NCBI GenBank assembly: GCA_019423565.1
Contig: JAHZBE010000005.1
Span: 1-64,000 of the forward strand
DNA length: 64,000 bases
Direction of reading: 5' to 3'
DNA from: a bacterium
GTDB lineage: Bacteria > Bacillota_I > Bacilli_A > RF39 > UBA660
Below, piece by piece: positions 23,941 through 32,428 of this stretch. Under the pieces are notes generated by a model. That model saw only the letters and a list, made by a program, of their open reading frames with translations, had not been told where the DNA came from and did no database searches. Both the position numbers and the translations under genes were made by a program. How positions within the stretch are numbered: position 1 is the stretch's first letter; each line of letters opens with the position of its first letter.

Positions 23941-24816
23941 CTTTTTTAATAGTTCACTAGCTGTTGTAACTAAACTGGCCATATTTTGCATATCTGATGG
24001 AATTATTATTTTAGTTGCCTGACCTTCTGCAACTTTTTCTAATGTTTCAAATTGTTTTAATGCAAGTACTGACTTATCTGCTCCTGCCTCTTTTAAAAGT
24101 TTAATACCAGCAGCTGTTGCTTCTTGAACTTTTAATATTGCTTCTGCTTCACCTTCAGCAAGTTTTATTTGTGATTCTTTTTGAGCTTCTGCTCTTAAGA
24201 TAGCACTTTCTTTTTCACCCTCAGCAATTAATATACTTGATTTCTTTTCACCTTCTGCTTGAAGAATTTTTTCTCTTCTTTCTCTTTCAGCACGCATTTG
24301 TTTTTCCATTGCTTCTTGTATATCTCTTGGTGGAATAATATTTTTTACTTCAACTCTGTTTATTTTTATTCCCCATGGATCAGTTGCTTCATCAAGTATT
24401 AAGCACATTTTATTATTGATTAAATCTCTGGATGTTAATGTTTCATCAAGTTCAAGTTCACCAATAATATTACGAAGTGTTGTTGCTGTTAATGTTTCAA
24501 TTGCATTTATTGGATTTTCAACACCATATGTATATAATTTTGGATCAGTTATTTGAAAATAAACAACTGTATCTATTTGCATTGTTACATTATCTTTTGT
24601 AATAACTGGTTGTGGTGCGAAATCTCTTACCTTTTCTTTTAATGAAACATTATTTGCAATTCTTTCTATAAATGGAATTTTAAAATGTAATCCCGTTTGC
24701 CAAGTAGATTTGTAACTACCTAGTCTTTCGATAACGAATGTTTTTGATTGTGGTACAATTTTAATATTTGTAATAATAATCAATATTAAAAATATAATTA
24801 AAATAATAAATTGCAT
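23938..24816 (-). CDS. SPFH/Band 7 membrane protein (QmcA/HflC-like)
   Basis: A 292-residue membrane scaffold protein. The N-terminal transmembrane segment (residues 2-18) is followed by IVPQSKTFVIERLGSY, the typical start of the Band 7 domain (about 20-180). An alanine/glutamate-rich coiled coil follows (about 185-240, with RRE.ILQAEGEK repeats), then a conserved C-terminal segment. Family members form oligomeric membrane microdomains and work with NfeD proteins. The NfeD gene lies four bases upstream in the same transcript. Confidence 0.92.
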   Translation of the reverse strand: MQFIILIIFLILIIITNIKIVPQSKTFVIERLGSYKSTWQTGLHFKIPFIERIANNVSLKEKVRDFAPQPVITKDNVTMQIDTVVYFQITDPKLYTYGVENPINAIETLTATTLRNIIGELELDETLTSRDLINNKMCLILDEATDPWGIKINRVEVKNIIPPRDIQEAMEKQMRAERERREKILQAEGEKKSSILIAEGEKESAILRAEAQKESQIKLAEGEAEAILKVQEATAAGIKLLKEAGADKSVLALKQFETLEKVAEGQATKIIIPSDMQNMASLVTTASELLKK

Positions 24817-24819
24817 AAC

Positions 24820-25233
24820 TTACCTCTCCTCTTCTCTAACAATTATTTTAGCACCTTCAATTTTAAGTACCCTTACTTTTTTGCCTTCATCTATATGACT
24901 ATTTGATACAGCCATCCAGTCTTTACCAGAAACTTTTACCCTACCTGGTGATAACTCATTTATCTCTTTTGTAACTATACCTATTTTACCAATTATCATA
25001 TCAATATTTGTTTTTGTAACATTTTTATTTATAAATTTATCAAGTAATGGTTTTGTAAATATTAATGAAATAATAGTAAAAAATGTAAATACTACAATTT
25101 GAATAATTAAATTATCCGTAAAATATGTACTAATAAATGCACACAAACTACCAAAAGAAAACCAAATAGTAATTAAATTAAATGATAAGGCTTCAATTAT
25201 CAAAAAGGCAAATATCAAAATAAACCATATCAT
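24820..25233 (-). CDS. NfeD-family membrane protein
   Basis: 137 residues. Two or three transmembrane helices occupy residues 1-65 and are followed by the soluble OB-fold NfeD domain (IGKIGIVTKEINELSPGRVKVSGKDWMA, split here by a conserved Gly). It lacks the protease part found in long NfeD proteins. It is the partner of the SPFH protein encoded just downstream. An AGGAGG-like site (AAAGGAGG) stands before the start. Confidence 0.88.
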   Translation of the reverse strand: MIWFILIFAFLIIEALSFNLITIWFSFGSLCAFISTYFTDNLIIQIVVFTFFTIISLIFTKPLLDKFINKNVTKTNIDMIIGKIGIVTKEINELSPGRVKVSGKDWMAVSNSHIDEGKKVRVLKIEGAKIIVREEER

Positions 25234-25286
25234 AACACTTACCTCCTTTACAACTATTATATTACTAAAAATCTATAAAAATCAAC

Positions 25287-25310
25287 AAAAAAATGGCTTT
25301 TATACCATTT
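25287..25310 (-). terminator. Terminator of the 25309-25728 gene
   Basis: AAATGG/CCATTT stem followed by seven T on the minus strand; it overlaps the gene stop. Confidence 0.65.
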
Positions 25311-25728
25311 ATTTATTTAATAAATCTAATAAATTAATTTTAAACATATCTTTATCAGCATTTTCTTTACTAATCATAACGCCTTTATATGCATTTAACT
25401 CTGTAGCATGTCCTTCTAAGAATAATTCTTCTGGTGAAATTGATTTTAATAAAATAATATTTTTATTTGTATATATATCATAATGAAGTACTATTTCACC
25501 ATGAACCTTTGTAAATAATTCATCCGCAGGAAGTGTAAGTTCATATGAAACTGTATTTTTTTCTTCATCAGTAGATACAATATCACCTAAAAATTCTCCC
25601 TCTTTCATTTTAGGATAAAATTCAAAGATTAATTTTTTAAACGCAAACATATTGTACTTCTTTAAAGAACGTTCACACTTCTTAAATTTAATTTCATCAA
25701 AATATTCAAATATATAATTTCCTTTCAT
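25309..25728 (-). CDS. Small protein of unknown function behind a consensus promoter
   Basis: A 139-residue soluble protein, not recognised, that looks like alternating strands and helices. The start at 25728 is fixed by two facts: AGGGGG lies directly upstream, and the predicted transcription start (about 25769) is downstream of the longer frame's first codon at 25776. The gene is monocistronic with its own terminator. The perfect promoter suggests an abundant product. Confidence 0.6.
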   Translation of the reverse strand: MKGNYIFEYFDEIKFKKCERSLKKYNMFAFKKLIFEFYPKMKEGEFLGDIVSTDEEKNTVSYELTLPADELFTKVHGEIVLHYDIYTNKNIILLKSISPEELFLEGHATELNAYKGVMISKENADKDMFKINLLDLLNK

Positions 25729-25775
25729 ATTATACCCCCTAATCACGGATGACTTTACCTTGATTTGCATGCGCA

Positions 25776-25804
25776 ATTATATCATAATTGTAAACAATTG
25801 TCAA
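25776..25804 (-). promoter_or_regulatory. Consensus sigma-A promoter
   Basis: TTGACA (25799-25804), 17 bases, TATAAT (25776-25781) on the minus strand: all 12 bases match consensus. A small dyad TTGT/ACAA lies in the spacer. Confidence 0.85.
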
Positions 25805-25855
25805 ATAAAGCCTAAGGTTTTTCATATTATTCTTCTTATGATTTTATTATATCAT

Positions 25856-25903
25856 TAAAAAATATAAGTAAAAAGACCAAAATTATATTTTTTACTTATA
25901 TTT
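25856..25903 (-). terminator. Terminator of polA
   Basis: AAATATAAGTAAAAA/TTTTTACTTATATTT long stem with a T-rich tail on the minus strand, four bases after polA. Confidence 0.8.
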
Positions 25904-25907
25904 TACA

Positions 25908-28487
25908 CTATTTTGCATCGTACCAATTTTTACCAATTTCAACGTCTACTTCTAGTGGTACATTTAATTTATATGCATTTTCCATAAAATTTATAACTAT
26001 TTCTTTAACTTTTTCAAGTTCATCATTTTTTACATTAAAAATAAGTTCATCGTGTACCTGAAGTATCATTTTACTTTTTAAATTTAATCTATTAAATTCA
26101 TTATATATATCAATCATTGCTTTTTTTAAAATGTCAGCACTTGATCCTTGAACCGGTGTATTAAGTGCCATTCTTTCACCTTGAACTTTAATCATATGAT
26201 TTGTATTATATAATTCATCTATTTTTCTTTTTCTATTCATTATTGTTTTTACATATCCTGTTTCATATGCATCTTTTATTACTTTATCCATATAATTTTT
26301 TATTCCAGGGAATGTTTCTAAATAATTATCTAAGAATTTTTTTGCTGTTTTAATATCAACACCAAGATCTTCAGCAAGTCCAAAACTACTTATACCATAG
26401 ATAATTCCAAAGTTAACTGCTTTAGCATCTCTTCTCATATTTTTAGTTACTTCATCTTTACTAACGTGGTATATATCCATTGCAGTTTTTGTATGTATAT
26501 CTAAATGATGTTTAAATGCATCTATTAAATTTTGTTCTCCTGACATATGTGCGAACATTCTAAGTTCTATTTGTGAATAATCACTTGATAAAAATACAGA
26601 ATTTTCTTCAGGAATAAATGCTTTTCTTATTTCTTTTCCTTCTTTATATCTAATTGGAATATTTTGAAGATTTGGTTCAATTGATGATAATCTTCCTGTC
26701 CTTGTTAAAGTTTGTGTATATATAGTATGAAGTTTACCATCTTCTTTTACACAGTTTTTTATTCCTACAATATATGTTGTATATATTTTATTTAATGTTC
26801 TATGTTCTATTATTTTTTCTACTATTGGATGATAATCTACTATTTTATCTAGTATTTCTCTAGCAGTTGAATATGATGTTTTTTTCTTTTTTGGATATGT
26901 TATCTCAAGTTTTTCAAACAATATTTCACCTAATTGTTTTGGAGACTGAATATTAAATTCTTCTCCTGCATAATTATATATTTCACTTGTTAATTCATCT
27001 AACTTTTTATTAATATTTTCTCCCATTTCATCAAGTACTTTAGTGTCTACTCTAACGCCTTCTATTTCCATAGAAGCAAGTACAGAAGATAGTTTCATTT
27101 CAATGTTACTAAAAAGTTCTAGTTGTTCTTCTTCTTTCATTTTATTTATAAATTCATCTTTAATATCATAAATAAATTTTGCTTTTTTTACTGTTAAATC
27201 AGCAAGTGCTTCGGTACTCATATTTTTTTCTTTTTTAAAGTTATCAAAAAGAGTAATATCGTAATTAAATGTATTTGCTAGATATGCAATATCATCTTTA
27301 ACATTATAATTTAATATATATCCTGCGATCATCGCATCAAATGTACAATTTTTTATATCTATATCATATTTATTAAGAGAAACAATCATCTTTTTTAAAT
27401 CATATGTATAAATTTCTTTCCCATCTAATATGTTTTTATTTTCTTTTAATACTTCAAATGGTACATAATATACATTTTCACCATCATATAAACTCATTCC
27501 ATAAATATCTGCATTATGATAATTTGTTTCACTTATTTCTAAGTATGCTGAAACCTTTTCTTTTAATTTTAAATCATCAATATTTTCTATTATTTTATAT
27601 TCTAACTTTTCTTCTTTTTTTTCTTCCTCTTTAAAATCTTTTAGGAAACTATAAAACTCTAAGTCACTATACATTTCTCTTAAACCATTAACATCTGGTC
27701 CATCATATTTTAATTCTTCTAAAGAATATGTAACAGGTACTTCATTATAAATTGTCGCAATATCTTTACTCATAAATGCAGATTCTTTTCCATCAATTAA
27801 TTTTTGTTTAGTTGCGCCTTTTATATTATCAATATTATCATATACATTTTCTAAACTATCGTATTCTTGAAGTAATTTTAAAGCAGTTTTTTCTCCTATT
27901 CCCTTAACTCCAGGTATATTATCAGATGCATCACCCATAAGTCCTTTTAAATCTATCATTCTAATTGGTTTTATTCCATAAGTATCTATAAATTTTTCTT
28001 CATTCATTCTTATATAATCTTTTTGTTTTAATAATTTTACTTCTGTTTCTTCATTAATAAGTTGTAATAAATCTTTATCACTACTTACTATTGTTGTTTC
28101 AAATTCTGGATCTATAAGAGCCATTTTAGAATATGTACCAATTATGTCATCTGCTTCATAATTATCTATTTCAAAACATTTTATTCCCATTAATGGAACA
28201 AGTTTTTTTGCGACTGAAAATTGTTTTTTTAAATCATCTGGAGTTTCATTTCTTCCACCTTTATAATCTAAATATTTTTCATGTCTAAATGTTTTTCCTT
28301 TATCAAATGCAACAAGCATATATTCTGGCTTTTCTTCTCTTATTATTTTGTTTAACATATTAACGAGACCATAAAGTCCATTTGTTGGAAAACCTTTACT
28401 ATTTCTCATAGTATTTCCTGTATATGCAGTTGCAAAATAACTTCTAAAAAGTAAGTTATTTCCATCTACTAATATAACTTTTTTCAA
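25908..28487 (-). CDS. polA: DNA polymerase I
   Basis: Repair and Okazaki fragment processing polymerase, 859 residues. Residues 1-290 are the 5'-3' flap nuclease (VDGNNLLFRSYFA, EADDIIGTY, GLMGDASDNIPGVKGIGEKTA). The middle domain resembles the 3'-5' exonuclease but its first motif reads YLEISET instead of DTET, so proofreading is probably lost as in other Gram-positive PolA. The polymerase domain shows SSDYSQIELRMFAHMSG, RRDAKAVNFGIIYGIS and VHDELIF. The gene has its own terminator and diverges from the kinase-like gene at 28580. Confidence 0.96.
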   Translation of the reverse strand: MKKVILVDGNNLLFRSYFATAYTGNTMRNSKGFPTNGLYGLVNMLNKIIREEKPEYMLVAFDKGKTFRHEKYLDYKGGRNETPDDLKKQFSVAKKLVPLMGIKCFEIDNYEADDIIGTYSKMALIDPEFETTIVSSDKDLLQLINEETEVKLLKQKDYIRMNEEKFIDTYGIKPIRMIDLKGLMGDASDNIPGVKGIGEKTALKLLQEYDSLENVYDNIDNIKGATKQKLIDGKESAFMSKDIATIYNEVPVTYSLEELKYDGPDVNGLREMYSDLEFYSFLKDFKEEEKKEEKLEYKIIENIDDLKLKEKVSAYLEISETNYHNADIYGMSLYDGENVYYVPFEVLKENKNILDGKEIYTYDLKKMIVSLNKYDIDIKNCTFDAMIAGYILNYNVKDDIAYLANTFNYDITLFDNFKKEKNMSTEALADLTVKKAKFIYDIKDEFINKMKEEEQLELFSNIEMKLSSVLASMEIEGVRVDTKVLDEMGENINKKLDELTSEIYNYAGEEFNIQSPKQLGEILFEKLEITYPKKKKTSYSTAREILDKIVDYHPIVEKIIEHRTLNKIYTTYIVGIKNCVKEDGKLHTIYTQTLTRTGRLSSIEPNLQNIPIRYKEGKEIRKAFIPEENSVFLSSDYSQIELRMFAHMSGEQNLIDAFKHHLDIHTKTAMDIYHVSKDEVTKNMRRDAKAVNFGIIYGISSFGLAEDLGVDIKTAKKFLDNYLETFPGIKNYMDKVIKDAYETGYVKTIMNRKRKIDELYNTNHMIKVQGERMALNTPVQGSSADILKKAMIDIYNEFNRLNLKSKMILQVHDELIFNVKNDELEKVKEIVINFMENAYKLNVPLEVDVEIGKNWYDAK

Positions 28488-28579
28488 ATTTTATCACCTA
28501 CATATAAAAGTATAACATAAAAATTTGATTTTTTTTCATTTTTGAGTATAATATTATACGCACTGAAGGAGGAATACAA

Positions 28580-29308
28580 ATGAAAAATTTTAAAATTGAA
28601 CCTAGAAATATGTTAAAAGAATTTAGAACAGAAGAAGACTCTAAAATGTTTATATATAATTTAAATGGTAAAGAGGTATTATTAAAACTATTTACTACTG
28701 ATAATGAAGAAGAATTAGAAAGTAAAAGAAAAAAAATAGAAATAATGAGTGAAAATAAAGCAATTAATGATGAAATGGGAAATATCGGTAATGCTATTTC
28801 CGATGGTAAAATTGTAGGTTATTTTATGCCAATTGATGTGGAATATGTAAGACCTATCAGTGAATATGACAGAAGAAAAGATAAAATTGTTGTTTTAAAA
28901 AGATTAAAAGAAAAAGTTGAAAAATTAAATGAAAATGGTGTATTTATTGGAGATTTTGATAAAAATGATATTTTAATTAATTATAGCAAAGATAATATTT
29001 TATTATTTAATTTAGATAAATGTAAAATTGATGGTATGGATTTTGATAAAAAAAGTGAAAATATTGATAGATTTAATGAAAAATGTAAAAATCAAGAAAA
29101 TATTGATAGTTATACATTAAATTTATTTACAATTGAACTTTTAGAAAGAATATATAAACCATATGTTGTTAATTATTTAATTAGTAATGAACTTCCAAAA
29201 TATCTTGATACTGAAAAAAATAGAAGTATAATAAGAGAAATGAATTCATTAAATGATTCTTATCAAAAAAGATATTTAATTGATGATATACATACAAAAA
29301 GAATGTAA
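28580..29308 (+). CDS. Protein kinase-like fold protein
   Basis: A 242-residue protein with kinase-like landmarks: an N-lobe strand with Lys (KEVLLKLF, about residues 30-37), a catalytic-loop-like GDFDKNDILIN (about 125-135) and, after it, LFNLDKC in place of DFG. These fit a small divergent or inactive kinase of the aminoglycoside/lipopolysaccharide kinase type. The site GAAGGAGG is strong and TATAAT (28548-28553 region) lies upstream. It ends at a clear terminator and is followed by the sspI-like gene on the same strand, a possible sporulation context. Confidence 0.55.
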   Translation: MKNFKIEPRNMLKEFRTEEDSKMFIYNLNGKEVLLKLFTTDNEEELESKRKKIEIMSENKAINDEMGNIGNAISDGKIVGYFMPIDVEYVRPISEYDRRKDKIVVLKRLKEKVEKLNENGVFIGDFDKNDILINYSKDNILLFNLDKCKIDGMDFDKKSENIDRFNEKCKNQENIDSYTLNLFTIELLERIYKPYVVNYLISNELPKYLDTEKNRSIIREMNSLNDSYQKRYLIDDIHTKRM

Positions 29309-29342
29309 TTATATTTAAAATATGAATATAATTACTTTTTTT
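29305..29342 (+). terminator. Terminator after the kinase-like gene
   Basis: GTAATTATATT/AATATAATTAC stem followed by seven T on the plus strand. Confidence 0.8.
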
Positions 29343-29372
29343 GTTCATAATAGTTTTGAAAGGAATGATTTT

Positions 29373-29573
29373 ATGAATATAAAAGATTATATTATTCAAA
29401 ACTTTAAAGATGATAATTTAGAAACTATAGAAAAAGCTATTGATGACAGTGTAAATGAATATAACGAGGATACTCTTCCTGGTCTTGGAATATTCTTTAT
29501 GCTTGTTTGGGAAAATTCAAATAAAGAAGAAAAAAATACTATTCTAGAAAAGATTAAATCTAATCTAAATTAG
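29373..29573 (+). CDS. sspI: Small acid-soluble spore protein, SspI-like
   Basis: A 66-residue protein matching the SspI family layout: a start MNIKDYIIQNF, a middle helix ETIEKAIDDSVNEYNED, and the family signature LPGLGIFFMLVWENS (LPGLGVLFEVIWKN in Bacillus, from memory), then a charged C-terminus. In Bacillus it is a minor protein of the forespore. ATG 29373 follows GAAAGGA. It is convergent with the glycosyltransferase gene, overlapping it by 14 bases. Its presence is direct evidence that this lineage makes or once made endospores. Confidence 0.85.
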   Translation: MNIKDYIIQNFKDDNLETIEKAIDDSVNEYNEDTLPGLGIFFMLVWENSNKEEKNTILEKIKSNLN

Positions 29574-30657
29574 TATTTTTTATTTTGTCCTCTATTATTT
29601 TTTTATTTTCTTTTAATCTTTCATTATTTGGTGACAAATTAATTGCTTTATTAACATTTTCAAGAGCCAAATATAAATCACCTTTATAATAATATGAAAC
29701 TGATAATAAATCATTTATAGTATGATCATAACTAAATACTTCATTTATATATGTTTTTTCATGGCCACTAATAATTAGTGCCTTTTGGCAATTACTTATT
29801 ACTTCATCGTAATTACCTAAAGAATACTCTAAAAGTGCCATTTCAACATATGGATCTCTTAAGTATGGTGCTTCATTTATTGCCTTTTCAAGCCACATTT
29901 TTGCTTCATCATATCTATTTAAATTTTCGTAGCATCTAGCAATAAATCTCATAGATGCACATCTTTCATCTTTCCATGTTGCACTCTTTAAATTTAAGTG
30001 TTTAATAAGTGTATCTATTGCTTCATTCCATTTTCCATAATACATATATTCTCTACCTAAATAATGCATATTTCTATCATTTTCTGGATTTTCTTTTACT
30101 GATAACTCTAAAAGCGGAAGATATGAACTTCTTGATTTAGTACTATCAGGATAATGATTTAAAACTATATCTTCATTAATTACAACATTTTCATTTCTTT
30201 TTTCATACTCTAATACTTCATGAACTGGATGAATCCATTTATAATTATTTCTACTATGAATCTTTTCATATATAAATGATACTTTAGGATTATCATTTTC
30301 ATCTAAACTCCAGTTATATGTATATCTACATCTATTTGCATCCTTTCTCCAAACACTTTCTAATTTTTCTCTCCATCCTTTTAAAAATACTTCATCTAAA
30401 TCAGTACAAACACATATATCTGCATCATTTGGAACCATATCTAAAGAAATATTTCTTGCTACATCAAATCTCCATGGATTTATTTTCTTTTGTTTTACGT
30501 GCACTCCTTTTTCTTTTAATAATTTTATAGAATTATCAGTAGATCCTGTATCAAGTACATATATTTCATCTGCTTCTTTCATAGAATTAAACCATCTATC
30601 AACAAATTTTTCTTCATTTTTACATATTGCATATACACAAACCTTATATTTTTTCAT
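29560..30657 (-). CDS. Family 2 glycosyltransferase with TPR repeats
   Basis: 365 residues. Residues 1-220 form a GT-A domain: CVYAICKNEEKFVDRWFNSM, the acceptor/nucleotide motif LDTGSTDNS, and the metal-binding DLDEVF; HPVHEVLEY follows. Residues 225-360 are tetratricopeptide helices. This architecture is close to SunS-like and other protein-modifying transferases. It begins nine bases after a collagen-like gene and is probably cotranscribed, so it may glycosylate Thr residues in the Gly-X-Thr repeats. The sugar and acceptor are not shown by sequence. Confidence 0.85.
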   Translation of the reverse strand: MKKYKVCVYAICKNEEKFVDRWFNSMKEADEIYVLDTGSTDNSIKLLKEKGVHVKQKKINPWRFDVARNISLDMVPNDADICVCTDLDEVFLKGWREKLESVWRKDANRCRYTYNWSLDENDNPKVSFIYEKIHSRNNYKWIHPVHEVLEYEKRNENVVINEDIVLNHYPDSTKSRSSYLPLLELSVKENPENDRNMHYLGREYMYYGKWNEAIDTLIKHLNLKSATWKDERCASMRFIARCYENLNRYDEAKMWLEKAINEAPYLRDPYVEMALLEYSLGNYDEVISNCQKALIISGHEKTYINEVFSYDHTINDLLSVSYYYKGDLYLALENVNKAINLSPNNERLKENKKIIEDKIKNTNLD

Positions 30658-30665
30658 ATATTTGC

Positions 30666-31418
30666 CTACTTTCCTAAATATTCAATTACTATATTTACAA
30701 GTGTATTTGTAAAATAAGAATTTGATTTTATATTATTTAAATCTGGTGATAATAAATATATTTCTTTTGAACCAATATTAACTATTTCATAATCATTATC
30801 TGTACTATCTATTGCGACTATTCCCTGAGATATTACATTAGAATATTCATTATTATAAATCCATTTACTAGCTCCAACATAAATATTATCTGTATTAGTT
30901 TGTCTAAATCCATATGATACAAAATCTGTATCTGGATTAAAATTATTTGGAGTTGTTTTTATAGATGCATTTATCATAATAGTAATTTTATAATATCCTA
31001 ACTTATTAAATTTAATTAAATTATCTTCACTATTTAAATTAACTAAATTATCAACATCAAGTTCAATTCTATCTAATGGAATTCTTTCATCTGGTTCTAT
31101 TTTTATACCAGTTGCAACTGTTCCATCATTATATTTTATTATATATGCATTTTGTATTTTACTTAATCCTGAAAGACCACTTGGTATTGTAAAATCTAAA
31201 ATGTGATTAGGTCCTCCTCTATCTACAACACTTGCTTTACTTCCTGGATCACCAGTTTTTGTTTCTCCTACTTCTATGGTTTCTGATAATCCTATCGGTC
31301 CTGTTGGACCTACTTCTCCTTGTTCACCTTTTGGACCTGTTGGACCAAAACATGTTCTGCAACATTTTTTATTTTTATTAATCATGTCTAATATTCTTTG
31401 TTCTTCACAATTATTCAT
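30666..31418 (-). CDS. Collagen-like protein, short repeat
   Basis: 250 residues. The leader NNCEEQRILDMINKNKKCCR is almost the same as in the next gene upstream. It is followed by a short Gly-X-Y stretch (GPTGPKGEQGEVGPTGPIG) and a C-terminal beta-rich domain with Asn/Ser-rich strands, like the jelly-roll heads of exosporium proteins. There is no classical signal peptide. The leader with its Cys cluster (KKCCRTCFGPTGP) may target or crosslink the protein into a spore or cell coat. The glycosyltransferase gene follows after nine bases. Confidence 0.8.
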   Translation of the reverse strand: MNNCEEQRILDMINKNKKCCRTCFGPTGPKGEQGEVGPTGPIGLSETIEVGETKTGDPGSKASVVDRGGPNHILDFTIPSGLSGLSKIQNAYIIKYNDGTVATGIKIEPDERIPLDRIELDVDNLVNLNSEDNLIKFNKLGYYKITIMINASIKTTPNNFNPDTDFVSYGFRQTNTDNIYVGASKWIYNNEYSNVISQGIVAIDSTDNDYEIVNIGSKEIYLLSPDLNNIKSNSYFTNTLVNIVIEYLGK

Positions 31419-31467
31419 AAATTCACTCCTTTAATACATTTTATGAAAAAAATTATTTTTTGTATGT

Positions 31468-31491
31468 AAAAACTCCCCAAAATTGAGGAGT
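31468..31491 (-). terminator. Terminator between the collagen-like genes
   Basis: ACTCCTC/GGGGAGT stem followed by TTTTT on the minus strand. Confidence 0.7.
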
Positions 31492-31499
31492 CTTTATAT

Positions 31500-32270
31500 T
31501 TAAGCTATTTTTACAATATTAATATAAGCACTAGTATCTGGTCCTGGAGATATAGTTGCTGCATCTGTTGCTTCTATTGATAAACCTATTTGATCATTTG
31601 CATTAAATGAATTTATAGTACTTCCAGAAAATTCTGTATCTACATTTGCTGTTAAACTTTTTGTAATTGATGTATTACTAATAGGTGTTGTATTTTGATT
31701 AAGTCTTACTGTAACATCTGTATTAGTACTTGGACTACCATAAAAATAATAATCAACTTGATAAACGCCATTTTCTGGTATCGTTAATTTATTTTGTGTA
31801 TCTAAAGTTATTCCATTTGCTGGTCCATTACTTCCAAGTGGTACATCTGCCGCAACATTTTGTGTTAAAGTGATTGTATTTTCTGTAGTATCATATTTTC
31901 TTCCATAAGTATTAGTTGGTGAAACTGTTGCTCCTGCGGGACCTGTTGGACCTGTTGGACCTTGTTCTCCTTGAAGTCCTTGAGTACCCTGTAGTCCTTG
32001 TATTCCCTGTGGACCTGTTGGTCCTGTTGGGCCTTGTACTCCTTGAAGTCCTTGAGTACCCTGTAGTCCTTGTATTCCCTGTGGGCCTGTTGGTCCTGTT
32101 GGACCTTGTACTCCTTGTATTCCTTGTGGACCTGTTGGTCCTGTTGGGCCCGTTGGGCCTCCTGCGGGACCTGTTGCTCCTGTTGGGCCTGTTGGACCAA
32201 AACATGGTCTACAACATTTCTTATTTTTATTAATCATATCTAATATTCTTTGCTCTTCACAATTATCCAT
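31500..32270 (-). CDS. Collagen-like (BclA-type) surface protein
   Basis: 256 residues. The leader DNCEEQRILDMINKNKKCCR leads into a CFGPTGPTGATGP start and about 30 Gly-X-Y triplets rich in GPT, GIQ, GLQ and GVQ (residues 25-117, one break at GPAGGPTGP). A C-terminal domain of about 135 residues follows, built of short strands and ending SAYINIVKIA, like the trimeric heads of exosporium filaments. Thr in GPT triplets are typical O-glycosylation sites. It has its own terminator, so it is transcribed apart from the next collagen-like gene. Confidence 0.88.
   Translation of the reverse strand: MDNCEEQRILDMINKNKKCCRPCFGPTGPTGATGPAGGPTGPTGPTGPQGIQGVQGPTGPTGPQGIQGLQGTQGLQGVQGPTGPTGPQGIQGLQGTQGLQGEQGPTGPTGPAGATVSPTNTYGRKYDTTENTITLTQNVAADVPLGSNGPANGITLDTQNKLTIPENGVYQVDYYFYGSPSTNTDVTVRLNQNTTPISNTSITKSLTANVDTEFSGSTINSFNANDQIGLSIEATDAATISPGPDTSAYINIVKIA
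31933..32210 (-). repeat. Tandem Gly-X-Y coding repeats
   Basis: The DNA encodes the block GPTGPTGPQGIQGLQGTQGL twice in near-identical units of about 72 bases, with shorter variants beside them. Such repeats change length readily by slippage. Several long open frames on other strands here are by-products of this repetition. Confidence 0.85.
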
Positions 32271-32328
32271 AATTTCGCTCCTTTCGATTATATAATACGA
32301 AAAAAATAAAAAATTGAATAATTATAAC

Positions 32329-32426
32329 AACTAAAAAAAGTACAAATTTATTTTGCACTTTTACATATTTCTAAGTTTAGCATCCATTTTACTAGTTATG
32401 TCATCTATTATTTTATTAAATACATT
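32329..32426 (-). repeat. Duplicated pheT 3' end with terminator (copy 1)
   Basis: About 98 bases, some 94 percent identical to 33140-33238, which is the true end of pheT plus its terminator. The copy lies just downstream of the LOG-like gene and supplies its terminator (AAAGTGCAAA/TTTGTACTTT stem followed by T). It is not connected to any reading frame here. Confidence 0.85.
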
Positions 32427-32428
32427 AC

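Noticed and set aside
31933..32210. Regularly spaced near-identical repeats that could look like a CRISPR array or tandem repeat locus
   Set aside because: The units are in frame and encode Gly-X-Y triplets of a collagen-like protein, with no unique spacers and no cas genes.
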